Positions 11,275 through 20,124 of a stretch of DNA of 64,000 bases are shown here, piece after piece. The stretch comes from Salvia splendens (lineage: Eukaryota > Streptophyta > Magnoliopsida > Lamiales > Lamiaceae). Position 1 is the first letter of the stretch; each line of letters starts with the position of its first letter. The stretch spans positions 20,878,063 through 20,942,062 of the forward strand of contig NC_056049.1 of the NCBI RefSeq assembly GCF_004379255.2, read 5' to 3'. The notes beneath the pieces are model-generated. The model was not told where the DNA came from. It made no database searches and was given only the letters and a program-made list of their open reading frames with translations. Made by a program: the position numbers and the translations under genes.

Positions 11275-12327
11275 ATGCATACCAGATCGCAGAGTACCCG
11301 TATTCCTGCCCGTGAGAACCAGGAGGAAGCCAATCCATCCCATAGGTCTGGAAAACAGCCTAGGGATAAATCCACCACCAGTTCTCATGGCGGAGGAACA
11401 AGCCGCTCCAAAAATCGTCCCACTGAGTCTTCCCAGCAGCCCGATTTGAACGAGGCTGTCAAGCTGTTTTTGGCTGAAAAGCAGGAGGAATTCTTAACCT
11501 TCCTGCAAAAAAGCCAAAAGCAGCCGGAGACGAAAACGGCGGATTCTCCCTCTCCCTCCATACGAGACAGTCACTACCGCAGTAGTGTCATGTCTTCCAG
11601 GAGAAAGAATCCTCGGTACCGGAATCACAGGAGAACTCCATCTCCTCCATACCGAAGAAATGTCGGGTTCGCCACGTACGGAGCATTGAGGACTCCGTTC
11701 TCGGACGATATTACCCGAACTCCCCTACCACAGAACTACCGAACTCCGTCGATAACCTATGACGGACTCGTGGATCCTCATGATTTCTTGGGCCGCTATC
11801 AATATAACATGGCGAACCAGGGTCTCAACGAGGTCCACATGTGCAAGCTGTTTCCCGAGCTGCTCATCGGGAACGCAAGAAGGTGGTTCGATAGCCTCCC
11901 CCAAAGAAGCATTAGATCTTACCGAGATCTAATGGATGCCTTCCACAGGAGGTTCTTTCAGAAAGCGGAAGCCCGAATCACTTCGGCTCAGCTGCTTTCT
12001 ATACGTCAAGGTCGCGACGAAAAGATCAGCGACTTTATGACGAGATTCCACAAGGAATGCCTACAAGTAGATGATCTCAATGATCTACTTGTCATTTCGG
12101 CATTCCAAAATGGAATCCTGCCCGGAGCTCTCTACAGAAAGCTCGTGGAATGCAGTCCGCAAACAGCTCAAGAGATGTGGGACATTGCGGACCAGTTTTC
12201 TCGTGCCGATGAGGCAGACCGTCGAAAACGGTCTTTAGACAGCTCATCTAGAGAAGACAAAAAGAAGCCCGGTCATAGCGATCAGAGGCATCCTCGCCGA
12301 ACACCTTCCCCACTAAAGGAGGGATAG
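11275..12327 (+). CDS. Gypsy Gag polyprotein (retrotransposon gag domain)
   Basis: The 350-residue frame starts at ATG 11275 in an A-rich context; there is also an in-frame TTG upstream. The N-terminal third is basic and Ser/Pro-rich. The retrotransposon gag domain (about residues 155-290) shows DGLVDPHDFLGRY, FPELLIGNARRWFDSLP, DLMDAFHRRFF, and RQGRDEKISDFMTRFHKEC. The C-terminus is Lys/Arg-rich and stops without the CCHC knuckle normal for this group. Gag forms the particle that packages element RNA. The frame is intact, so this non-autonomous element may still supply its own Gag. Only pol remnants follow. Confidence 0.88.
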   Translation: MHTRSQSTRIPARENQEEANPSHRSGKQPRDKSTTSSHGGGTSRSKNRPTESSQQPDLNEAVKLFLAEKQEEFLTFLQKSQKQPETKTADSPSPSIRDSHYRSSVMSSRRKNPRYRNHRRTPSPPYRRNVGFATYGALRTPFSDDITRTPLPQNYRTPSITYDGLVDPHDFLGRYQYNMANQGLNEVHMCKLFPELLIGNARRWFDSLPQRSIRSYRDLMDAFHRRFFQKAEARITSAQLLSIRQGRDEKISDFMTRFHKECLQVDDLNDLLVISAFQNGILPGALYRKLVECSPQTAQEMWDIADQFSRADEADRRKRSLDSSSREDKKKPGHSDQRHPRRTPSPLKEG

Positions 12328-12465
12328 CGGTCATCCGAGGTGATCAAAAAAGAGCAAGAGTTTGCAGATTGCGCTTAAAAAAGTGCCGAGCAATCAGCTC
12401 GGCACCATCAAGCATAGCAATCACAGCAGCCGGAGTCAGAGACAGGCGAAATGACCGAAGTCACA

Positions 12466-12883
12466 CCAGAGCCGAACTCGATGGCGTACGGCACTGAAGC
12501 CGAGATTCCGGTTGAGATCGGCGTACCCAGTCCCCGAACTCAATTTCTCAGCAGAACTGAATGAGGACGGACTGAGAGCCGAGCTAGATCTTGCCGAAGA
12601 AAGAAGAGAATTGGCATGCATAAAAGCAGCCAAGTACAAGGAGCAAGTAGCCCGGTATTACAACCAAAGGGTGAAGAAGCTGCAATTTCAAGTGGGAGAT
12701 CTCGTCTTGAGAAACAACGAAGTAAGCCGAGCAGAAAAGCTGGGCGAACTCGAACCCACATGGGAAGGTCCATATCGGGTGTCAGAAGTCCTCGGCAAAG
12801 GGTCTTACAAATCGACTCACGTGTCAGGAGCACAAGTACCCCGAACATGGTACGTTTCCAACCTCAAAAAGTTCCATTTGTAA
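12466..12883 (+). pseudogene. Remnant of gypsy integrase C-terminus
   Basis: A piece reading AYGTEAEIPVEIGVPSPR is followed after a frameshift near 12545 by EERRELACIKAAKYKEQVAR, VGDLVLR, EGPYRV and PRTWYVSNLKKFHL, then TAA at 12881. This is the typical tail of a plant gypsy Pol, after the integrase core. The join to the gag side (about 12330-12460) has no recognisable pol, so about 3 kb of protease, RT, RNase H and integrase core has been lost. Confidence 0.82.
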
Positions 12884-13069
12884 GAGACAGTCCGGTCAGT
12901 CAGTCTTGTGTCCTGTTCGGTCAATGTGCTTTCTTTGGTTTGCTTGGTCTTTGTTCGTCTCTGTGCGTTTTGTCTGTGCGTTTTGTCTGTCTATGTGCGT
13001 GTCGTCTCTTACAAATGTTACTGAGGAATCTTGTTCTTCGAAGGCTGATCCCCTTCTTAGAACATATAC

Positions 13070-13427
13070 AAGCCAACGATTGTGAGTCAAAGCTTCTACA
13101 GAAGATACAAGACCACAATTCAGCTTAAACAAGCAGTTCGTCTGAAACGAGCTGCAACAAGCCAACGATTGTGAGTCAAAGCTTCTACAGAAGATACAAG
13201 ACCACAATTCAGCTTAAACAAGCAGTTCGTCTGAAACGAGCTGCAACAAGCCAACGATTGTGAGTCAAAGCTTCTAAAGAGGATACAAGACCACAATTCA
13301 GCTTAAACAAGCAGTTCGTCTGAAACGAACTGCAATAAGCCAACGATTGTGAAGTCCAAGCTTCTAAAGAGGATACAAGACCACAATTCGGCTTAAAAAT
13401 CAAGCACTTCGTCTGAAACGAACTGCA
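13070..13427 (+). repeat. Four tandem copies of an 89-bp unit in gypsy 3' region
   Basis: Units start at about 13071, 13160, 13249 and 13338 with AGCCAACGATTGTGA. The first three are nearly identical; the fourth has small indels. They lie between the integrase remnant and the purine tract. Confidence 0.88.
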
Positions 13428-13430
13428 ACA

Positions 13431-13709
13431 AAAGTCCGATTCTCGCGATAAAACTTGCCTGAATTAGGACAAGGGAAAGTCCGATCCACGCGATAAAACT
13501 CGCCGAATTAGGACAAGGGAAAGTCCGATCCTCAAATTAGGACAACGGAAAGTCCGATCCGAGCGATAAAACTCGCCAAATTAGGACCAAAGACGAGTCC
13601 GGTCAAAGATGTTTATTTCATCAGCCCAAAGACGAGTCCGGTCAAAGATGTTTATTTCATCAGACCAAAGCCAAGTCCGGTCAAAGAAGAGTTCACTTCA
13701 TCAGACCGA
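13431..13709 (+). repeat. Two further short tandem repeats in gypsy 3' region
   Basis: Four units of about 30-45 bp begin AAAGTCCGAT. They are followed by three units of about 38 bp that carry AGTCCGGTCAAAGA and TTCATCAG. They do not appear to code. Confidence 0.8.
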
Positions 13710-13783
13710 GGACAAACATCAACTTACCCCATATCTTTATCCAGAATGCCGAAGTGATTCACTTCACTTTTCGGGGGGGGTAG

Positions 13784-14455
13784 TGATGGAGTACGTACTA
13801 AACAAGCCCAACAGCAGCAAAGCCCATCAGCCTAAAGCCCAAGAAAGAGTATCAGTTCGGCATGACTAAAGAGTATCAGAGTTCAGTTCGGCACGACCAA
13901 AGAGTTCGGCCCCAGCCTACAGCTCGGTAAAAGCCAACCAATCAAACTCTGCTCTCAGGTCGGCATCAAGCTCTACTCTCAGATCGGCAAAAGCTGCTCG
14001 GCAATAATTCAGCAGTTCGGTCTCAGTATTCGACCGAACTAGGAGATAGTGGACTCATGCAGGATTTCCACCTCCACTACACCCACGATCTATTTAGTGG
14101 TGTCAAGCAGTCATTAACTCATGCAGGATAGTGGACCCATGCAAGATCGCCACGATCTCCACGACATCCACTACCTAGTAAATGGCTGCATGCCACGATC
14201 TAGGTCAATGTATAAATAGAACCTAGATCAGATAGATAGGGTTACGTTCTAAGACTCTCTCGCTCTCTAGAGATCAAATACAAAATAGCAAGTCTGTATT
14301 GTAAGCTGGAAGAAAACAGATCAAGCAATACTACTCTGCCCTCATTTCTTCCCGTGGACGTAGATTTACCTCAGTAAATCGAACCACGTAAAATCTCTGT
14401 GTCGTGATCTGCATCTTCCTGCATTCATCACCATCAGAAATTCGCCCATCCATCA
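13784..14455 (+). repeat. 3' LTR of gypsy element
   Basis: 672 bp, identical to the 5' LTR except at 14446, 14447 and 14450. It is preceded by the purine tract TTTTCGGGGGGGGTAG. Confidence 0.93.
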
Positions 14456-14460
14456 CTTGG

Positions 14461-16033
14461 TTTGTCCAAATTTATTTATAAATACAAAAATGTAATTTTG
14501 TAAGAGTCTGTTTTTAATTCCTAGCTACTTTCTAGTGTGTGGCCTAGGTGTATTTAATTTTACATCAGATGTCAAAAGCTGGTAGTCCAGTTAAGATTTT
14601 GACTTATACATGTATTTGGAATTTAGCTAGTTAATTCAAATTGTGAGTAAATATGAGAAAATCAGAATTCTAAATTTACAGTCCTTTAATTATGACTAGT
14701 GAAATGTTTCGAATTAAAGTGCGTATTCGTACGTGTGTATGTGTGTGAATTTAATGTATGTGCAAATATATTTTAATTTCTGATAACTCTCATTTAAATC
14801 ATAAATTTAATTTATTTCTAATAATTCCACAATTATCATAAAGTCATTTTTAATTATTCAGCCTTATAGGGATAGATTAAAAATTACGTTTTGGAAGCAC
14901 TTTCCCTGTTTTCAATAGTAGAATTAAAATATAGAAAATTGCTACAGTGAAAACTGCCTAATCAATCATTATTTCCATTATATATGTTTATGTTACACAT
15001 GTCATATGCATTTGTCGTAAAGAAATGGTAGAATTATTCGATGATATTAATGATATAGTAATGATAAAGCAATTATGAATTAAGTCTGTAACAACCAGTA
15101 TTATTCAAGAGGTTGACAACAAAGTTGTACGAAAATAATAGGAGACAGATGATGTATGTGGTAATCATTTTCATATTTAATTTTCTCCAAACTTTTGTAT
15201 TTTCTCGCGTATTTTTTTCTTAAAAATTAGAACATATATCTTGCTTGCTAGTGGAATGGAAGTATAATTATTGAGTTGATTTAGCGTGAAGAAGACAGAA
15301 CAGTTATTGCTAGTGTTGAAAACCTTCCCATTTTTGTAAGGAATTGAAAGTAAAAGTGGGGCATATAATTAATGCAATGAATTTTAAAAATTGAAAACGA
15401 TTTTGAAGGAACAATTATCACTTAAAAAATCAAAATCATTATAAAGGTCTTATCTATGTGAAATTATTGTGGAAATCATATTATCATAGTTAGTCATTCT
15501 TACTTGGAATATGTTATCACTCTTAATTTAACTATGGTTGGTAGGATTATAGTCATTAGTCTTGATAAGGACTACAAACTACCGTGACACATATACAATA
15601 TTATATAGTAATTGCAATTGCAACCATAGAGTGACACATTTTTATTATATTTTCTATCTTGTAATATACTAAGAGCTAAAAAATAAAAATAATAACTCTT
15701 TCAATTTATTCACGTTTAACTAGGCTTAAATTTGGTTTTTGAGGATATGACAGTGAGTGTCTAACTAAATCATTGTAATATATTTATACAATCACGCTTT
15801 ATAAATATTGACAACATTGAAATTCTTTTTAATCGTTGGTGCCCGTGGAATGCTGATTTTTTTAAGTTTGTTTTGTTGCTAAGTTATTTGTCTTCGTAAC
15901 TCATTTTTTTTTTCTGGATTCGTTATTATATTGGCTACTTGTAAGAAAATGTGAATTTAAGAGGAGACTTTATGTTTGTAAGAAAAAGGCTCGTTATTAA
16001 TTGAATAGGTAACCACCCAATAATCCGTGACGC
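14461..16033. other. AT-rich intergenic DNA
   Basis: No gene, RNA gene or repeat end was recognised. The sequence joins directly to 10527 once the gypsy element and one CTTGG copy are removed. Confidence 0.5.
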
Positions 16034-16346
16034 TTAGGCCATCCACAACACTGTCTCTATATTGTCTCTTAAACCGTCTCTTAACTACTATTTGAGCACT
16101 ATTTGAGGGTCCCACTGTCCTTTTTTCCTCCATCCCTTAACTAAGGGACGGAATCTGCAACGCTCCGTCTCTTAACCGTCTCTATACCGTCCCTTAATTA
16201 CTATTCATTCAATTTCATTTTTTTTATTTTTTTTTCCAACAAATTCAATTAAAAAACAAACTTCATTAAAAATAAAATAACATCACAACATAAAAAAACA
16301 ACTTAAAATCCTAAAAAAATAAAAATGACATAATTTAAAATACAAT

Positions 16347-17200
16347 TTTATAGAGACAACAAAAAATGAGTTAGTCCCACATCGAAAGTGGAACATAAAC
16401 ATTCAAGGATGTCTCTATAAAAGAGAGAAACCAAGAATGAGTTTGTCCCACATCGAAAGTGGAACATAAAACATTCAAGGATGTCCCTATAAAAGAGAGA
16501 CAACCAAGAATGAGTTTATCTCACTTTCAACCAAGAATGAGTTTGTCCCACATCGAAAGTGGTACATAAAACATTCAAGGATGTCTCTATAATAGAGAGA
16601 CAACCAAGAATGAGTTTGTCCCACATCGAAAGTGGAAGATAAAACATTCAAGGATGTCTTTATAAGAGAGACAACCAAGAATGAGTTTGTCCCACATCGA
16701 AAGTGGAACATAAAACATTCAAGGATGTCTTTATAAAAGAGAGACAACCAAGAATGAGTTTGTCCCACATCGAAAGTGGAACATAAAACATTCAAGGATG
16801 TCTCTATAAAAGAGAGACAACCAAGAATGAGTTTGTCCCACATAGAAAGTGGAACATAAAATATTCAAGGATGTCTCTATAAAAGAGAGACAACCAAGAA
16901 TGAGTTTGTCCCACATCGAAAGTGGAACATAAAACATTTAAGGATGTCTTTATAAAAGAGAGACAACCAAGAATGAGTTTGTCCCACATCGAAAGTGGAA
17001 CATAAAACATTCAAGGATGTCTCTATAAAAGAGAGACAACCAAGAATGAGTTTGTCCCACATTGAAAGTGGAACATAAAACATTCAAGGATGATTCTATA
17101 CAAGAGAGACAACCAAGAATGAGTTTGTCCCACATCGAAAGTGGAACATAAAACATTCAAGGATGTCTCTATAAAAGAGAGACAATCAAGAATGAGTTTC
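16347..17200 (+). repeat. Tandem array of 73-bp units (11 copies plus partial ends)
   Basis: The GTCCCACATCG-type core begins at 16374, 16445, 16545, 16618, 16689, 16762, 16835, 16908, 16981, 17054 and 17127. The period is exactly 73 from 16689 rightward and 71-73 to the left. The 100-bp step before 16545 is a 71-bp unit plus a 29-bp partial copy. The middle and right units are very alike and the left ones more varied, as expected if the array grew by unequal exchange. Confidence 0.95.
16374..17175 (+). promoter_or_regulatory. Eleven snRNA-type promoter modules (USE plus TATA)
   Basis: Each unit holds a match to the plant snRNA upstream sequence element, consensus RTCCCACATCG. Nine of the eleven copies are exact. 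The copies at 16835 and 17054 each have one mismatch. In a typical unit the USE is at 16762-16772 and TATAAAAG begins at 16805, a gap of 32 nt. Known plant Pol II snRNA promoters have a gap of about 33-34 nt and Pol III types about 23-24 nt. Most units keep TATAAAA; three have TATAATA, TATAAGA or TATACAA. No 3' box (AGTNNAA) was found in the unit. The match is seen directly; promoter activity is inferred. USE-like motifs also occur in some plant repeats, so a chance or retroelement origin is possible. Confidence 0.55.
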
Positions 17201-17366
17201 ATAAATTTGCAAGCCCATCAAATATATGTGGGCTATCACGAATTTCTTGTATTCATTTATTTGTAAAAATTGTTTTTAAATATAAAAACAATTTTTATAA
17301 ATAAAAAGTATTTTTTAAAAAATTCGATTTTTATAAAAAAAAATTGAATTATTGCTTCAGCATGAC

Positions 17367-17398
17367 GACGCCCACTCGCAGGCCAGCGAGTGGGCGTC
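17367..17398. repeat. Perfect 13-bp hairpin
   Basis: GACGCCCACTCGC and its exact reverse complement GCGAGTGGGCGTC are separated by six bases. A second perfect AT-rich inverted repeat of 14 bp lies just upstream at about 17265-17296. Confidence 0.85.
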
Positions 17399-17592
17399 AC
17401 GCACGCATGAGGACGAGCCACGTGTCCCTGGCGCGTGGCCGGACATCTCGTCCCGTGTCTCGCCGAGACGGGCTACGGGACGAGACGGGCGCGGGCTAGG
17501 GACGGGATGTACGCTGCAATGCGTCCCGTGGGGGACCCGTCTCTCCGAGACGAGACGCGAGCCCGGCGCGGGACGCGTTGTGGATGGTCTTA

Positions 17593-18520
17593 GACTTAGT
17601 ACTGTAATCCAGATGTAATCGAAGCTCAATGAGCTAACTAATGCTACCAAACCCAACTTTCAATATGATTAGTTTCATTAATTTTCTTTGGTGGATTATG
17701 ACCTCAAATTGCTGCCAACAACCCTATAGAGAAAATAACCCATTTCATAATTGAAACTATCATAATTAATATTCACCTAATTCAACTGGAGATAAAGTCA
17801 AATGACGATATTTATGGTTTAGTTAGTGTTATCTTCGTGATTTTCTATTTTTTCTTTTGTGGTCATATGATTTTTCATGTATCTTTTGAGGTTTGAGTTT
17901 TGGTTTTGGCCTTTGTTGATTGTTGCGCGTTTTTATCCTCGCCACTTGTTCTTTCCGTTGACCGGCAATTACTTTGACGTGTGTTTTGTAATTGTTATTT
18001 GAAGTTTCTTCTTCGATTTAGGGCTATTGTGAAACTGTTAGCTGATACTGACAGATAACACATCACAATATGCGTTGTGGAGTACTCTTTATTTTTGTTT
18101 TCATGTATTTATCCCTATTTTTCTTATGAAATAGTTTTGGATAGGGAAATTTATTGTCTATATTGAAACTCATTGATTTTAATTGTTATTTATATTTTAA
18201 ATTTCTTTTGTACTGTTAATTTCATTACCCACAAATTAGATATATATATTTTTTTAATCACATAAATGTACCCAACTTAATTATTAATAAAAAATGATCC
18301 GAAGGTATAAAAAGAGATACACACATGAAGCAGCTGAGGTTAAAATCAGGCTGATATAGGAGTTGAACAACCATATTTGACTATGAATAGATTTGTTTTA
18401 AACTAATTAAGTTAGGTGGAAATTGATTTCATATTTATTTTAAAATCAGTCACAATCGGAATCAAAGCAGCAAGGGGCTGTTATGTCCAGTTCTTAAGAA
18501 ATGTGATAGTATATGGGATC
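17593..18520. other. AT-rich intergenic DNA
   Basis: Nothing recognised. Confidence 0.5.
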
Positions 18521-19146
18521 CAAAGCAAGCAGGGAGTAGATCCTCTGCTATGGCTAAAACACAACAGAGGATGCTGTGGAATAATACGACGCAGTTTTAG
18601 TTAGTATATGAGCTGTTATGTTTTTCTTCTTTCTACTATTTGTGATTTTGCTTCTTTTGTTATTTTTTCTTTTATTTATTTTTTGCCTTTATTCTTTCAC
18701 TCATTTAACTCACCGATTTAGTCATTTAGTTCAAACGTGAGCTGATTTATTTCAGATCCTTCTGTTGTTAAATTTCATACAACTATTAGTAAGGATTTTA
18801 GTGTTTCAATCTTTTAATTTTTTTATTTATTCTTTCATATTTTTGCTTTCTTTCTTTCACATAATTTAACTTGCGATTTTCTTATCAATAAGGGCGGTAC
18901 TACTTTTTATTTTCAGCTTAAAAACGTGGTGATAAGATATAACTCATTATTATTGTATAAGCTCAGAAATTATTTATTATACTGGCGTAGAGTTGGAGTT
19001 AAAATCACAATATTCAAAATTATTGTAATGTTTATGAATTGAAGAGTAACATATAATTTTTCGCTTAATGTTGGACTAATCTCGCAAGTTTGTTATAAAT
19101 AATTTTATCCTGATATCTGATTTAACTAATCTTAGAGTTCATATAA

Positions 19147-19405
19147 TCTTTCCGTCCACCAATAAACTTCCCATTTTGCCATTTTCTTCTGTCTATTAGT
19201 AAATTTTCAATTTGCTTATTACTAATTTTGGTAATGGATCTCACATTCCACCAATTTCATCTCACTCACATTTTATTACTATAAACTAGCAATAATATAT
19301 AAAAGTATGATCTATCTTCCCCTAACCTTTTCAACCAACTTTTTACTACATTTATTAAAACTCGTGTCGGGTCAAAACTCCCCTTGTATTGATGGACGAA
19401 GAGAG
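19147..19405. mobile_element. Stowaway-like MITE, degenerate
   Basis: The left end reads CTTTCCGTCCACCAATAAAC and the right end, reverse-complemented, reads CTCTTCGTCCATCAATACA. TA flanks the right end. It lies in the loop of the fold-back element. Confidence 0.6.
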
Positions 19406-19490
19406 TATTATATGCTAGTAGTCCTAAATAAGATTATCACTAGATTGTACAATGTGATCATTAGTGTAAAATTTTAAGTGATAATTTATA

Positions 19491-19712
19491 CTCCCTCCGT
19501 CCCCAAAGAGTACGAAATTTGGTTCGACACGGGTTTTAATGCATTATTGGTAAAGTAAGAGAGAGATAGACAGAGAAAGTTTTTTTAAGTATTATTAGTG
19601 TAGAATGGATCCTATCTCATTAGAGAGAAGAGAGTTTCCAAATTTGGAATGTTCATACTCTTTGGGGACAGACGAAAAAGGAAATAGTGCATACTCTTCA
19701 GGGACGGGGGAG
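19491..19712. mobile_element. Stowaway MITE
   Basis: The 222-bp element begins after TA with CTCCCTCCGTCCCCAAAGAG and ends with CAGGGACGGGGGAG before TA. A second inverted block (CTCTTTGGGGACAGACG) lies inside the right end. The termini are classic for plant Stowaway elements. Confidence 0.85.
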
Positions 19713-20124
19713 TATCATTTACAATATAATCTTGTATAATGTGATAATTTTATGTTATTTAAAATATAATTCTATTGATAATTAAATAATTTATGAATGT
19801 AATTAAGTGATAGAATTATTTATAGTATTTTGCACGATTAGGTAATTTATGAGCTTATACGGTAAATAATTCATGAGCTTATCAGTTATAATGAGTCATC
19901 TATATTCTTCAATTTGGAAAATAAATAGTACCACTCATTGATAAGACAATCGGCAAGTTATAAGAGTGAGAGAATAAAGGCAAAATATAAATAAAAGAAC
20001 AAATAATAAGAGAAGCAAAACCTCAAATAGTAGAAAGAAGAAAAACAAACAGTTCATATATGGACTAAAACTGCGTCGTATTATTCCACAGCACCCTCTG
20101 CAGAGGATCCACTCCCTCCAAAGC

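Larger units (their letters stand above)
10528..14455 (+). mobile_element. Ty3/gypsy retrotransposon, pol-deleted (gag-bearing non-autonomous)
   Basis: Two 672-bp LTRs (10528-11199 and 13784-14455) have TGATGG...CATCA ends and a perfect 5-bp target duplication CTTGG at 10523-10527 and 14456-14460. The LTRs differ at only three sites, all within the last ten bases, so the insertion is recent. Inside are a primer site, an intact gag, a short remnant of the integrase C-terminus, several tandem repeats and a G-run purine tract at about 13772-13780. Protease, RT, RNase H and the integrase core are missing. The element therefore needs enzymes from a relative to move. Confidence 0.93.
16037..17589. 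mobile_element. Harbinger-like non-autonomous element carrying a promoter-like tandem array
   Basis: The ends are GGCCATCCACAAC at the left and GTTGTGGATGGTC at the right, an almost perfect inverted repeat. TTA flanks both sides (16034-16036 and 17590-17592), as in PIF/Harbinger elements. The outer left 300 bp is rich in GTCTCTTA. The right 240 bp is GC-rich with many CGAGACG/CGTCTC motifs. Between them lies the 73-bp array at 16347-17200. There is no transposase; GC-rich frames at 17352-17656 on both strands look accidental. The array is foreign to other Harbinger elements in this window. Confidence 0.75.
18530..20118. mobile_element. Fold-back element with long inverted arms (possibly MULE-type)
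   Basis: The left arm starts at about 18530 (GGGAGTAGATCCTCTGC) and runs past 18700, with further matches near 18890-19000. The right arm at about 19830-20118 is its reverse complement (GCAGAGGATCCACTCCCT at the end). Shared blocks include GGAATAATACGACGCAGTTT and the stretch after it. CAAAGC flanks both ends (18521-18526 and 20119-20124), perhaps the rest of a 9-bp duplication. The arms have point changes and gaps. The loop holds two Stowaway-like elements. No protein gene is present. Confidence 0.65.

Noticed and set aside
16374..17137. A real snRNA gene driven by the array
   Set aside because: No U1, U2, U4, U5 or U6 body sequence and no 3' box follows any unit. Only the promoter-like part is present.
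16487..17156. Minus-strand frames of 68-118 codons reading repeated MWDKLILGCLS-type peptides
   Set aside because: They are a by-product of the 73-bp tandem unit. 73 is not a multiple of three, so the frame rotates unit by unit and no single protein is favoured.
16347..17200. CRISPR array
   Set aside because: The units abut with no unique spacers, and the setting is a plant nuclear genome.
17352..17656. GC-rich frames of 88-99 codons on both strands
   Set aside because: They lie in the GC-rich right end of a Harbinger-like element, with no family motif and equal openness on both strands.
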